A stretch of 64,000 nucleotides of DNA from the NCBI GenBank assembly GCA_041392855.1, contig JAWKLD010000001.1, positions 1,412,001 through 1,476,000 of the forward strand. Direction: 5' to 3'. Numbering within the stretch: the first letter of the stretch is position 1; each line of letters starts with the position of its first letter. The notes under the pieces were generated by a model that was not told the DNA's origin, made no database searches, and saw nothing but the letters and a program-made list of their open reading frames with translations. Positions 49,441 to 58,178 of the stretch are shown here, piece by piece. The position numbers and the translations under genes are program-made. Origin of the DNA: Flavipsychrobacter sp. Its GTDB lineage: Bacteria; Bacteroidota; Bacteroidia; Chitinophagales; Chitinophagaceae.

Positions 49441-50356
49441 TACTTGTTAAGGATAAAAAATATGCTTCTAACGAGTGCTTAGATCTAATTTCTAAAACGT
49501 GTACCCCTTCAGCTACCAGCATCTTATTTAATGCAGGCATTTTTCTAGGGTGCATTTTCAAAACAATAGAAGAGGAATTCATCTCCTTAATATACTCACC
49601 CCATTGTGTTTTTTCCAGTTTATTGACTACCTCATCATCAGGAAGCATTTTTATTTCCATCAATGTATCATTAGGGTTGAGCAATTCCTTAACAGCACCT
49701 TCTACAACTTTTTGCCCTTTATGAATGATGAGCATTCTATTAGCTACTTGCTCTATTTCATAAAGAAGGTGTGATGAGATCAATATGGTTTTACCATGTT
49801 CTTTACTAAGACTGACGATCAAATTTCTCATCTCAGCTATACCTTGAGGGTCTAAACCATTTGTAGGCTCATCTAATATTAGCAAATCAGGATTATGAAT
49901 CAACGCAATAGCTATACCCAAACGCTGCTTCATCCCCTGTGAATATGCCTTCACTTTATCATTTTCCCTGCCTGACAAGCCTACTATTTCCAACACCTCC
50001 CCAATTCTACTTCTAGCTATTGGCACTTTGCTCATCTTTGCAAACATCTTCAAATTATCCAGCCCTGAGAGGAAACCATACATGTCAGGTCGTTCTATAA
50101 TTGCACCGACATGTTTTAATAAACTTCTATTGTTATTGCTAAAACGTTGACCGTTGATGTACACCTCTCCACTAGATGGTTTTATCAAACCTGTGATCAT
50201 TCTAATAGTGGTACTCTTCCCTGCTCCATTCTGCCCAAGAAACCCATAGACATCTCCTTTCTCTACCGAAAAAGACAAGTCGTCTACCGCTTGAAAAGAA
50301 CCAAAAGATTTTGACAAACCTTTTGCCTCTATTATATGTGTTATATCCTCAGTCAT
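49412..50356 (-). CDS. ABC transporter ATP-binding protein
   Basis: A 314-residue ABC ATPase with Walker A GQNGAGKST, Q-loop region, signature YSQGMKQRLGIAIAL, Walker B LLILDEPTNGLDP and the switch His in LISSHLLYE. A C-terminal extension of about 90 residues (to RSKHSLEAYFLSLTS) is typical of ATPases that drive ABC-2 exporters. The ATG at 50356 (MTEDITHIIEAKGLSKSFG) is preferred; one nine codons earlier is also ATG. First gene of the ATPase - permease - LolA-like chain, divergent from the histidine kinase. Confidence 0.92.
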   Translation of the reverse strand: MTEDITHIIEAKGLSKSFGSFQAVDDLSFSVEKGDVYGFLGQNGAGKSTTIRMITGLIKPSSGEVYINGQRFSNNNRSLLKHVGAIIERPDMYGFLSGLDNLKMFAKMSKVPIARSRIGEVLEIVGLSGRENDKVKAYSQGMKQRLGIAIALIHNPDLLILDEPTNGLDPQGIAEMRNLIVSLSKEHGKTILISSHLLYEIEQVANRMLIIHKGQKVVEGAVKELLNPNDTLMEIKMLPDDEVVNKLEKTQWGEYIKEMNSSSIVLKMHPRKMPALNKMLVAEGVHVLEIRSKHSLEAYFLSLTSNADAPVGII

Positions 50357-50495
50357 TATACTTTGCAAAATACTATAGAACATTAATATAAGCAGTATAA
50401 ATCATGAATTTTAGGACAATGTTCATATATTGAACATAAGAGCATATCTTAGCTACTTGCCGTTAAACTGTAGTTAAACTAGACCAGGAAATGTA

Positions 50496-50507
50496 GCGTT
50501 GCAACGC
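50496..50507. promoter_or_regulatory. 12-bp palindrome GCGTTGCAACGC in the kinase promoter
   Basis: A perfect dyad lying 10 bases upstream of the -7 element of the histidine-kinase gene, in the position expected for an operator. No regulator is identified. Confidence 0.4.
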
Positions 50508-50516
50508 CTATACGTG

Positions 50517-50524
50517 TAATTTTG
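50517..50524 (+). promoter_or_regulatory. -7 element (TAATTTTG) of the histidine-kinase gene
   Basis: A TAnnTTTG match ending 8 bases before the ATG at 50533. Confidence 0.5.
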
Positions 50525-50532
50525 TTTTTGAC

Positions 50533-51813
50533 ATGAGAAAAGTTTTCCCTTTAATAGTTGTACTTATTACCTTATCGGTATTGGGTATATTTTTCATTCA
50601 AATGTCTTGGATACAAAATGCTGTAAAACTTAGACAGCAACAACGTGCTCAAGATATGGAACATGCTGTAACACAGATCAGGGAATCCATGTATCGCTTA
50701 TTCCTTATTAAAATAGGGCAAGTTGGCTACAATGATGAAGAATCAAAACAATTCTACTTAAAGGGATTTACGACTCAAAAATTCACTAGTGATGAGATCA
50801 GCCAAATAATAGAAAGAGCTGTTCTTAAATACAATATCAAAGAGCCTTATGAATATGTGATCACCAACATCTTCAGAATGCCCATATCTCAATCACCAGG
50901 GTTCGACAAAGAGCATTATACAAAAGCTAAAGAACTCACCCTTACAATAGATAACAATAGCTACTTTTTTGAAACACTTTACTTATATGTAAATGATGAT
51001 AAAAATACCGTAATGCATAGTATGGGCTGGTACATAGCTGGTTCAATCTTATTTACAACTATTATACTTTCAGCTTTTGCTTTGACGATACGCACCATGT
51101 TCAATCAGAAAAAGATCTCTGAGATCAAGTCTGATTTTATCAACAACATGACTCATGAACTAAAGACTCCTTTGGCTACAATATCCTTAGCCATAGATTC
51201 TTTAACCAATGAGAAAGTAATACATGACACCGAAAAGATCAAGTATTACAGCAGTATGATCAAGGATGAGAACAAAAGGATGAACAAACAAGTAGAGAAG
51301 ATCCTACAATCGGCAAGAATAGAGAAGCAAGATGTAAAACTAAACTTACAAGAGCTTAATGCACATCAAATAATTAGTAAAGTAGCTCAAAACCTTTCGT
51401 TACAAATACAAGAAAAAGAAGGACAATTGAACATAAACTTAGACGCTATTAATCATATCGTTATGGCAGACGAGGTACACTTCTCCAATGTTGTCTTCAA
51501 CCTTTTAGACAATGCCATTAAATATTCTAACGAGAGCCCCGAAATAACCGTATCTACTAAAAACAATAGCAATATGCTAGTGGTAAAAGTAAAAGATAAC
51601 GGAGTAGGCATGAATAGAGAAACACAAGCTCGTGTTTTTGAAAAATTCTATAGAGCTCATACTGGTAACCTACACAACGTTAAAGGTTTTGGACTTGGCC
51701 TAAGCTATGTTAAAGCCATAGTTGAAGCTCATGGAGGTAAAGCCAAGGTAGAAAGCGCATTAGGAAAGGGAAGCACCTTTTCCGTGTACTTCCCTTTAGC
51801 CAATCAAGCTTAA
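50533..51813 (+). CDS. Membrane sensor histidine kinase (orphan)
   Basis: A 426-residue kinase with two TM helices (about 5-25 and 165-187) bracketing a periplasmic sensor domain of about 140 residues of unknown ligand. There is no obvious HAMP. The cytoplasmic part has the H-box NMTHELKTPLATI (His208), the N-box NVVFNLLDNAIKYSNE, the G1 box VKDNGVGM and the G2 box GFGLGLSYVKAIVEAHGG. No response-regulator gene is adjacent on either side, so the partner lies elsewhere. The promoter region holds a 12-bp palindrome. Confidence 0.92.
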   Translation: MRKVFPLIVVLITLSVLGIFFIQMSWIQNAVKLRQQQRAQDMEHAVTQIRESMYRLFLIKIGQVGYNDEESKQFYLKGFTTQKFTSDEISQIIERAVLKYNIKEPYEYVITNIFRMPISQSPGFDKEHYTKAKELTLTIDNNSYFFETLYLYVNDDKNTVMHSMGWYIAGSILFTTIILSAFALTIRTMFNQKKISEIKSDFINNMTHELKTPLATISLAIDSLTNEKVIHDTEKIKYYSSMIKDENKRMNKQVEKILQSARIEKQDVKLNLQELNAHQIISKVAQNLSLQIQEKEGQLNINLDAINHIVMADEVHFSNVVFNLLDNAIKYSNESPEITVSTKNNSNMLVVKVKDNGVGMNRETQARVFEKFYRAHTGNLHNVKGFGLGLSYVKAIVEAHGGKAKVESALGKGSTFSVYFPLANQA

Positions 51814-52398
51814 TCACATTAATACGGTCAAGCTTTTAATAACACTTGCCAAACGAATAGCATCATAAATTCTTGGCTCCGTTGCACCATGTTCTTTCAC
51901 CGAATGCTCGTGTGAAGTAACACAACGCTGACAACCATTTAATGCTGACACTGCTAAACTCATCAATTCAAAAAACTCCTTGCCTAACACAGGGTTCATC
52001 ATTGTACTCATTCTAATACCCGCAGGAGTATTATTATAATAATCAACGTTACCCATATAGTGGCGAAAACGATAAAAGACGTTATTCACGTTCAATAAAG
52101 AAGTACAAGCAAAAGTCTCAGCAATCTCCTCTTCTGTTGCGCCCTCGGCTTTAGCCATTTTCTCAAATGCCATGATCAGTACTTCACATTTTTCATTTAT
52201 TGCTACCGACAATGCTAATAAACTACTCTCTTTTGTAGTAAAGTTTTTACTACCTAGCACACCTCCAACATTCAATTTTAAATCTCTAAGAAAACGGTTA
52301 TCGATAGCCGACAAGCGCTCCAGGCTTACCGTGCTGTAGTCCGCATCTATACCTAACTTTTCTAATAAACTTTTAGCGGTATCATTTAACATCTTCAT
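51814..52398 (-). CDS. Carboxymuconolactone-decarboxylase-fold alkylhydroperoxidase (AhpD-like)
   Basis: A 194-residue all-helical protein with the AhpD redox motif NGCQRCVTSHEHSVKEHG (CxxC plus nearby His). AhpD-type proteins reduce hydroperoxides or serve as reductants for AhpC. The gene follows ahpC on the same strand (77 bases, with a weak intervening hairpin), the same order as the ahpC-ahpD pair of mycobacteria, so it is probably the reductant of that peroxiredoxin. Starts at 52398 or two codons later. Confidence 0.88.
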   Translation of the reverse strand: MKMLNDTAKSLLEKLGIDADYSTVSLERLSAIDNRFLRDLKLNVGGVLGSKNFTTKESSLLALSVAINEKCEVLIMAFEKMAKAEGATEEEIAETFACTSLLNVNNVFYRFRHYMGNVDYYNNTPAGIRMSTMMNPVLGKEFFELMSLAVSALNGCQRCVTSHEHSVKEHGATEPRIYDAIRLASVIKSLTVLM

Positions 52399-52417
52399 TC
52401 ATTTACTTGTTATAAAA

Positions 52418-52446
52418 ATCCACCCTATCAAAAAGACAGAGTGGAT
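52418..52446 (-). other. Intercistronic hairpin between ahpC and the AhpD-like gene
   Basis: ATCCAC pairs with GTGGAT (with two further pairs after a mismatch) around an A-rich loop. There is no strong T-run after it, so it is likely a partial attenuator or mRNA-processing element. Confidence 0.35.
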
Positions 52447-52475
52447 AATAATCAATCAGGATATTAAAACAATTC

Positions 52476-53036
52476 TTATGCAGTTTGTAGTTGCTGTGTT
52501 AATGTTTCTTCACCTTTATTCCAGTTACATGGGCAAAGCTCATCTGTTTGCAAAGCATCTAGCACTCTTAAAACCTCATCAACGTTACGACCTACAGCAA
52601 GGTCATTAACGTTTACCCAACGGATAATACCTTCTGGATCGATGATAAACGTAGCGCGGTAAGCAATTTTCTCTCCTGCTTCCAAAATACCAAGATCTTC
52701 AGCAAGGCTCTTAGAAGTATCAGCAATCATTGGGAATTTAAGACCACGAAGATCATCATGGTCGTGGCGCCAAGCAAGGTGTACAAACTCACTATCTGTA
52801 GATGCTCCTAACAATACAGTATCACGATCTTCAAAATCTTCAAACTTATTATTGAATTCAGCAATCTCAGTAGGACAAACAAATGTAAAATCTTTCGGCC
52901 ACCAAAACATTACTGCCCACTTACCGTTGATATCAGCATTACTGATATTCTGAAATTCTTTACCCTTCTCAATTGAGACTACAGATTTTTTGTTAAACTC
53001 AGGAAACTGACTTCCTACTGATACACAGTTACTCAT
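52476..53036 (-). CDS. ahpC: Peroxiredoxin (AhpC type)
   Basis: A 186-residue two-cysteine peroxiredoxin that reduces hydrogen peroxide and organic hydroperoxides. The peroxidatic Cys54 is in the motif FTFVCPTEIAEF; the resolving Cys lies near the C-terminus in DELCPCNWNKGEE. The core blocks WPKDFTFVCPTE, GASTDSEFVHLAWR and RATFIIDPEGIIRW are typical of the AhpC/Prx1 group. Paired with the AhpD-like gene downstream. No OxyR gene or other regulator is adjacent. Confidence 0.93.
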   Translation of the reverse strand: MSNCVSVGSQFPEFNKKSVVSIEKGKEFQNISNADINGKWAVMFWWPKDFTFVCPTEIAEFNNKFEDFEDRDTVLLGASTDSEFVHLAWRHDHDDLRGLKFPMIADTSKSLAEDLGILEAGEKIAYRATFIIDPEGIIRWVNVNDLAVGRNVDEVLRVLDALQTDELCPCNWNKGEETLTQQLQTA

Positions 53037-53167
53037 TTCTTAATTTTATGTATTGTAATTTAATAATTTGCGCAAAGGTCGCTTTTTAAAAAACGACAAC
53101 AAAGCCCTAGCCTATTAGGTTTCCTTATAAAAAAATAAAGGTTATCAATTTGTAGAATCCCTTAAAT

Positions 53168-53195
53168 AAAAAGAGAGGCTGCAATGCAGCCTCTT
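53168..53195 (-). terminator. Terminator after the T9SS type B protein gene
   Basis: GAGGCTGC and GCAGCCTC pair perfectly around a 3-base loop, followed by a T5 run on the minus strand. Confidence 0.88.
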
Positions 53196-53217
53196 GAAAT
53201 ATATTATCTAAAATAAA

Positions 53218-55245
53218 TTACCTTATTAAGGTGACGTTTCCTGATTTATGTATTCGTTTTCCAGATACACAGAATGCATCAGCTTCCCATACATAAACCC
53301 CCATCGGCGCCATTTCTCCATTTATAGTACCATCCCACTTCTTAGTAGGGTCAGTAGTTGTAAATACTTGTTGTCCCCAACGGTCGTATACGTTTAGATA
53401 GTTAAGCTTAACAATCTTTTGGTTTACAAGACCGAACTTAGATCTAGGACCTGTTGTTTCTGGAATAAATGCATTTGGCAAATTCAAATCATTGCAGTCT
53501 ACTCTAATAACAACTGTATCTACATCTTTACATCCTGAAGTATCACGAACCTCAAAGTAGTAAGTAAAGTCGAACGGAGGACGAGCTACTGGGTTTCTTG
53601 AGAACCTGTCTGAGATATACTGATCAGGTATCCACTCGTAAGTATAATTTGGTCCAAGTGTGTTCTCTGGGCCGCCTAGTAATGTAGTAGCTCCATCAAT
53701 TATTTGTCTATCAGGACCAGCATCTGCTTTTACTTTATGTACTTTAATAGTAATCCCTGTATCTACAATACAATTTTTAGGGAAAGGCATTACCACTCTG
53801 TATCTAGTAGTAAATGATGGCCATACTTGTATCTTATCTTTACTCGTACTTGAAATCTCTCTATTAGGAGTCCAAGTGTGACTTATAGCATTTACAGAGC
53901 TAGCTTCTAAGCTTACTGTATCACCTTGACAAATAGTAGTATCGTTGCTAATAATAATAGAAGGAATTGGCAATACGGTTATTAACTTACACTCCACCTT
54001 CATTGTTGGCAAACCTTCGTCTACAGCATAATAAATATTATACACCCCAGGCTGGTCGTATGAATATTCAGGTGGTCTATGTGATAATGAGAATTCAATA
54101 CTAGAGTTCTTACATTGTTCAAACTTTATACGTGCAAAAGAAGTATCAGAATTCACCACGAATGTATACAAGTTGTCTCTATCTCTAACGATAGTAGAGA
54201 TACTTAAAGGACCTTGCAAATTTCCACTTACACTACTATAGCTTGTAGTTGTGTAAGGCCCCATCACATCTGTCATCTCCATTCTCACCAAGGCATTAGA
54301 ACCTCTGTTGGTAATAAAGGCTACTAGACTATCACAATCTCTAATGAATGTTATACCACTTGGAGCAGAAAATAAGTTACCAATATTTCCTAGGTTATTT
54401 CCTGCTGGCGTTGCATTAGTTAATGTATTACCCATATCTATTCTAGATACGGAGTTAGAACCTCCATTAGTAACGAAGAAGTACCAATTACCGTTATCTA
54501 AAACTGCATTAAGGTCTGTAGGCGCACTTAAACCGCCGACATTTCCAAGACTTGTTACTGTAGGCGTGATAGATATACTGGTATCCATATCTAATTTCAA
54601 TAAAGTACCAGTTCCTTTATTCACACAGAAGCCATGCCATTTATTGCCCTCTTTAGCTACAAAAATACCTGTAGCGCCATTAAGCATATTACCAAGATTA
54701 CCAAAGTTTACAATATTAGGATCATTAGCAAGGCTCTTACCAAAATCGATACGAGCGATACGAGAATCTGCAACATTGGTACCACCTGCTAAAAATATAT
54801 GCCAATTAGCTCCATCCTTAACGATATATATCGAATTGTTTGAAGACAATAAAACACTGTCCATATTACCAAAGCTGGTAACTACAGGGTTATTAGCCAA
54901 GCTAGTTCCAAATTCGAATCTTAAAAAGTCTTGTTCGTTATTAGCTGCATCAACAGTGGTCATGAAGCCGTAATACTGATTACCTTCTTTGATAACTTCC
55001 ATTGTTGACCCTGGCCTTTGCATTTTATACCTCGCAGCGTCTTTCAACTTATCACCTGTCGGGGAATGAAAGATATATCCTGAACAAAAGCCAAAATAGT
55101 GAGAACTAACGCCTTGCGCGTTGCTCATCAACTTAACGGGTTGCTTGGCACATAAAGTATCTGGCGCGACAAATAATGATTGCGCTAAAACAACATTTAT
55201 TTGAGACACTAGAATTAGTGCAACAAAGAGTAGGCATTTTCTCAT
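53218..55245 (-). CDS. Large secreted protein with T9SS type B (CHU_C/gliding) C-terminus
   Basis: A 675-residue exported protein with a signal peptide (LLFVALILVSQINVVLAQS). The main body (about 60-350) contains repeated units around SLANNPVVTSFGNMDSVLLSS / LGNLGNMLNGATGIFVAKEGNKWHGF, a five- or six-fold beta-propeller-like pattern. A PKD/Ig-like region (about 350-580) follows. The last 85 residues (NLPNAFIPETTG, LNVYDRWGQQVF, WDGTINGEMAPMGVYVW) are the CHU_C type B sorting domain, which directs surface display through T9SS. No enzymatic motif; probably an adhesin or surface-layer-type protein. Confidence 0.85.
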   Translation of the reverse strand: MRKCLLFVALILVSQINVVLAQSLFVAPDTLCAKQPVKLMSNAQGVSSHYFGFCSGYIFHSPTGDKLKDAARYKMQRPGSTMEVIKEGNQYYGFMTTVDAANNEQDFLRFEFGTSLANNPVVTSFGNMDSVLLSSNNSIYIVKDGANWHIFLAGGTNVADSRIARIDFGKSLANDPNIVNFGNLGNMLNGATGIFVAKEGNKWHGFCVNKGTGTLLKLDMDTSISITPTVTSLGNVGGLSAPTDLNAVLDNGNWYFFVTNGGSNSVSRIDMGNTLTNATPAGNNLGNIGNLFSAPSGITFIRDCDSLVAFITNRGSNALVRMEMTDVMGPYTTTSYSSVSGNLQGPLSISTIVRDRDNLYTFVVNSDTSFARIKFEQCKNSSIEFSLSHRPPEYSYDQPGVYNIYYAVDEGLPTMKVECKLITVLPIPSIIISNDTTICQGDTVSLEASSVNAISHTWTPNREISSTSKDKIQVWPSFTTRYRVVMPFPKNCIVDTGITIKVHKVKADAGPDRQIIDGATTLLGGPENTLGPNYTYEWIPDQYISDRFSRNPVARPPFDFTYYFEVRDTSGCKDVDTVVIRVDCNDLNLPNAFIPETTGPRSKFGLVNQKIVKLNYLNVYDRWGQQVFTTTDPTKKWDGTINGEMAPMGVYVWEADAFCVSGKRIHKSGNVTLIR

Positions 55246-55350
55246 AGTATTGAAAACAATTTCACTTTCTATTCGGCTAATATAACAATTTGCATAAAAA
55301 GTTTATAGCAATGCACTATATTTATTTTCCCCAAGGAAAAAATATACTAT

Positions 55351-57510
55351 ATGCTTGTTTCTAAACGTTTTAGTCTACTTCTTGTAAAGACTACCATTTG
55401 CCTACTATTAGTTGGTCATAGTAATGACATTTTTGCTAAAAAAGGGATGTGGCTACCCCCATTAATAAAAAGCCAAGAAGCCCAAATGAAGTCAATGGGC
55501 CTAGAGATACCTATAGAAAAGCTTTACAATCCTGATGGCACAGGGCTAAATAATGCCGTAGTACTCTTTGGCAGCGGCTGTACTGGCGAAATAATATCCT
55601 CTAAAGGCCTATTATTAACCAACCACCACTGTGGATATGGCACCGTACAAGGTTTGAGTAGCAAAGAGAAAGACTACTTTGCTAAAGGCTTTTGGGCTAT
55701 GAACAATGGTGAGGAACTTCCTTGCCCTGGACTTACGGTCACATTTATCCGAAAAATGGAAAATGTAACTGATCAAATCACTATTGGTATACCAGATACA
55801 CTAGACGAAAAATCCAGAGCTCAAATAATAGATGTCAGAATAAAACAACTGGAAAAAGGCTATAAATATGCCACAAAATATGATGCTACTATTAAACCAT
55901 ACTATAATGGTAATCAGTACTGGGTAATACTTAGCGAGAAATTTAGGGATATTAGACTGGTAGGTTTCCCCCCAAATGGGATAGGTACTTTTGGCGGAGA
56001 TACTGACAATTGGATGTGGCCGAGACATACTGGAGATTTTAGCATATTTAGAGTTTATGCTGATAAAGAAAATAAACCTTCAGACTTCTCAGAAGATAAT
56101 AAACCTTATGCCCCTAAGGCCTTCTTCAACATTAATGCGTCAGGATACAAAGAAGGTGATTTTACTATGGTATATGGCTTCCCTGGCAGAACAATGCAGT
56201 ACATATCTTCTTATCAACTAGACCATGTATACTCTACTATAGACCCTACTAGAATAGAAGTTCGTACTGCATTGCTAAACACATGGGATAAACACATGAG
56301 TGCATCAAGAGATGTTTTTCTAAAATACACCTCTAAATACAAGCGTACTTCTAATGGATGGAAAAAATGGCAAGGAGAAGTTAGAGGACTGAAAATCAAC
56401 AATGTAGTAGCCAAAAAAGAGCAAGCTGAAGGTGCATTTCAAAACAAAGCCACTAGTAATGCAGATATACCTTATGCAGAAGACCTACTACCTAAGATCG
56501 GAGGGCTTTCAATAGCAGTAACGGATAAACTCAAGACTGACATTTACATTAGTGAAGCCGCCTACGGCATAGAACTAATAAGGAGAGGTGCAGCACTTGA
56601 AAAACTGTTAAAACTTTATGAATCAGGATCAAAAGGAGAAGAATTAAAGAAAAAACTGACCAATGCTGTTAATGGATGGAATGGCTACTTTAAAAACTAC
56701 GACTTGGCTACAGATAAGGATGTGTTTAAAACACTTATGCCAATTTTGATAAAAAACTGTAGTGCTTATATGCCAGAGGTTGTAGCAGAGTTAAATCGCT
56801 TTTCTAATGATTACGACAGGTGGGCTAATTACATTTACAGATCAATAGCAACGTCACCTCAAAAACTATCTGCTATTATAGCAGATACTGATGGTTCTAT
56901 CATCACCAACGACCCTGCATATAAGTTATATAAAATGATAGCTACTGCTAGAAGTGAACGCATTACGCCTACTATATCCACCTACTATGAGCGCATGCAA
57001 TATCTTAATCGGTTGTACATGAAAGCGCAAATGACATTAGACAATCAAACAGACTTCTTCCCAGACGCAAACCTAACACTAAGACTGGCTTACGGAACTG
57101 TAAAAGGCATTGACCCTGATGGCCCCGCAGGCTATTCTTATTTAACCAACCTTGACGAAGCTGTTGCCAAGCACAACCCTGACGTAGAGGAGTTTGACAT
57201 GCCTGAGAAACTGAGAACAATACATAGCAACAAAGACTATGGCAGATGGGCTGTAGATGGGACTGTACCTAGCTGTTTTATTGCTACCAACCATACAACA
57301 GGTGGCAACTCAGGTAGCCCTGTTCTTAATAGCAAAGGGGAGTTGATAGGCACTAACTTTGACAGAATATGGGAAGGAACAATGAGCGACCTATATTTTG
57401 ACCCTAACCTTTGTAGAAATATAAGTGTAGACATTAGATACACTCTTTTCATAATAGACAAATTTGGAGGTGCAGGCTGGCTATTGGATGAAATGAATAT
57501 TAAGCAATAA
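55351..57510 (+). CDS. S46 family dipeptidyl-peptidase, DPP11 type
   Basis: A 719-residue periplasmic serine peptidase that removes N-terminal dipeptides, allowing growth on peptides. Signal peptide LVKTTICLLLVGHSN. The catalytic His is in LLLTNHHCGYG (about 92-93), the Asp in RHTGDFSIFRVY, and the Ser is Ser654 in TGGNSGSPVL. Arg672 (NFDRIWEGTMSD) sits 18 residues after that Ser, as in P. gingivalis DPP11 (Ser655/Arg673). In DPP7 the corresponding residue is Gly. This predicts a preference for Asp/Glu at the P1 position. Monocistronic with a strong terminator. Confidence 0.92.
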   Translation: MLVSKRFSLLLVKTTICLLLVGHSNDIFAKKGMWLPPLIKSQEAQMKSMGLEIPIEKLYNPDGTGLNNAVVLFGSGCTGEIISSKGLLLTNHHCGYGTVQGLSSKEKDYFAKGFWAMNNGEELPCPGLTVTFIRKMENVTDQITIGIPDTLDEKSRAQIIDVRIKQLEKGYKYATKYDATIKPYYNGNQYWVILSEKFRDIRLVGFPPNGIGTFGGDTDNWMWPRHTGDFSIFRVYADKENKPSDFSEDNKPYAPKAFFNINASGYKEGDFTMVYGFPGRTMQYISSYQLDHVYSTIDPTRIEVRTALLNTWDKHMSASRDVFLKYTSKYKRTSNGWKKWQGEVRGLKINNVVAKKEQAEGAFQNKATSNADIPYAEDLLPKIGGLSIAVTDKLKTDIYISEAAYGIELIRRGAALEKLLKLYESGSKGEELKKKLTNAVNGWNGYFKNYDLATDKDVFKTLMPILIKNCSAYMPEVVAELNRFSNDYDRWANYIYRSIATSPQKLSAIIADTDGSIITNDPAYKLYKMIATARSERITPTISTYYERMQYLNRLYMKAQMTLDNQTDFFPDANLTLRLAYGTVKGIDPDGPAGYSYLTNLDEAVAKHNPDVEEFDMPEKLRTIHSNKDYGRWAVDGTVPSCFIATNHTTGGNSGSPVLNSKGELIGTNFDRIWEGTMSDLYFDPNLCRNISVDIRYTLFIIDKFGGAGWLLDEMNIKQ

Positions 57511-57557
57511 CACTACCCCTCTCCCAATTGTCTTAGAAACGTAAGGAAATAATAGAA

Positions 57558-57590
57558 CAAAGTGCAGACAGTCGTCTGCACTTTGTTTTT
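57558..57590 (+). terminator. Terminator after the S46 peptidase gene
   Basis: CAAAGTGCAGAC and GTCTGCACTTTG form a perfect 12-bp stem around AGTC, followed by five T residues. Confidence 0.92.
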
Positions 57591-57631
57591 ACGTATATTT
57601 ACAAGATTCTGGTTATACCATAAATAAGTAA

Positions 57632-58171
57632 ATGAACACTAAAGTAAAAGTATTAGCTATTGTTGCTACAATGGCTTTTGTCGTGTCTTCGTGTGCACAA
57701 CAAAAAAAGGGAATAGCAATAGGGAATGGTGAGCGAAATAAAAATTACGCCTCGCTTCTTATTGCTACAGAACAAACCACTCTGCCGGGAAGACCCGAAA
57801 TGCAGCCTACGACAACTCAAAAACTTCTTGTGATATGGAAAAGTAAAACACCACCAACACAGTTTTTTTGGAGAGGCAATAGCGGATGGCTTCCTTGCGA
57901 TGTCTCTAAAGTATCTAATTATGATATCAAAAAGCTAGTTGACGAAAAGAATGTTTTCGCTACAGGCTATACTGCAGAACAAGTGTCTCTTGAAAACGTA
58001 AAAATGAACGATACGCTTGAATTAACACCAACACTAGGAGGTAAATACCCTATACCTGAAAGTGTAGCCGACAATGTAAAAAACACAATATTCTACAAGG
58101 CAGAAAAAACAAATTGGTTAACAATACCGGTTGAAAAATTCGTGGAAAGACCGGACATAATAATGCAATAG
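57632..58171 (+). CDS. Lipoprotein of unknown function, 179 aa
   Basis: No recognised family. The protein has a lipoprotein signal (IVATMAFVVSSCAQQ, Cys21) and a small beta-rich body with KLLVIWKSKTPPTQFFWRGNSGWLPCDVSKV in the middle, where the aromatic residues and Pro suggest a compact fold. It ends eight bases before the BNR-repeat gene in the same direction, so the two are probably co-transcribed and may act together at the surface. Confidence 0.7.
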   Translation: MNTKVKVLAIVATMAFVVSSCAQQKKGIAIGNGERNKNYASLLIATEQTTLPGRPEMQPTTTQKLLVIWKSKTPPTQFFWRGNSGWLPCDVSKVSNYDIKKLVDEKNVFATGYTAEQVSLENVKMNDTLELTPTLGGKYPIPESVADNVKNTIFYKAEKTNWLTIPVEKFVERPDIIMQ

Positions 58172-58178
58172 GTAAACG

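Noticed and set aside
57541..57577. Another GTAAGG...CGTCT element
   Set aside because: The spacing is 26 bases rather than 15 and it overlaps a terminator stem.
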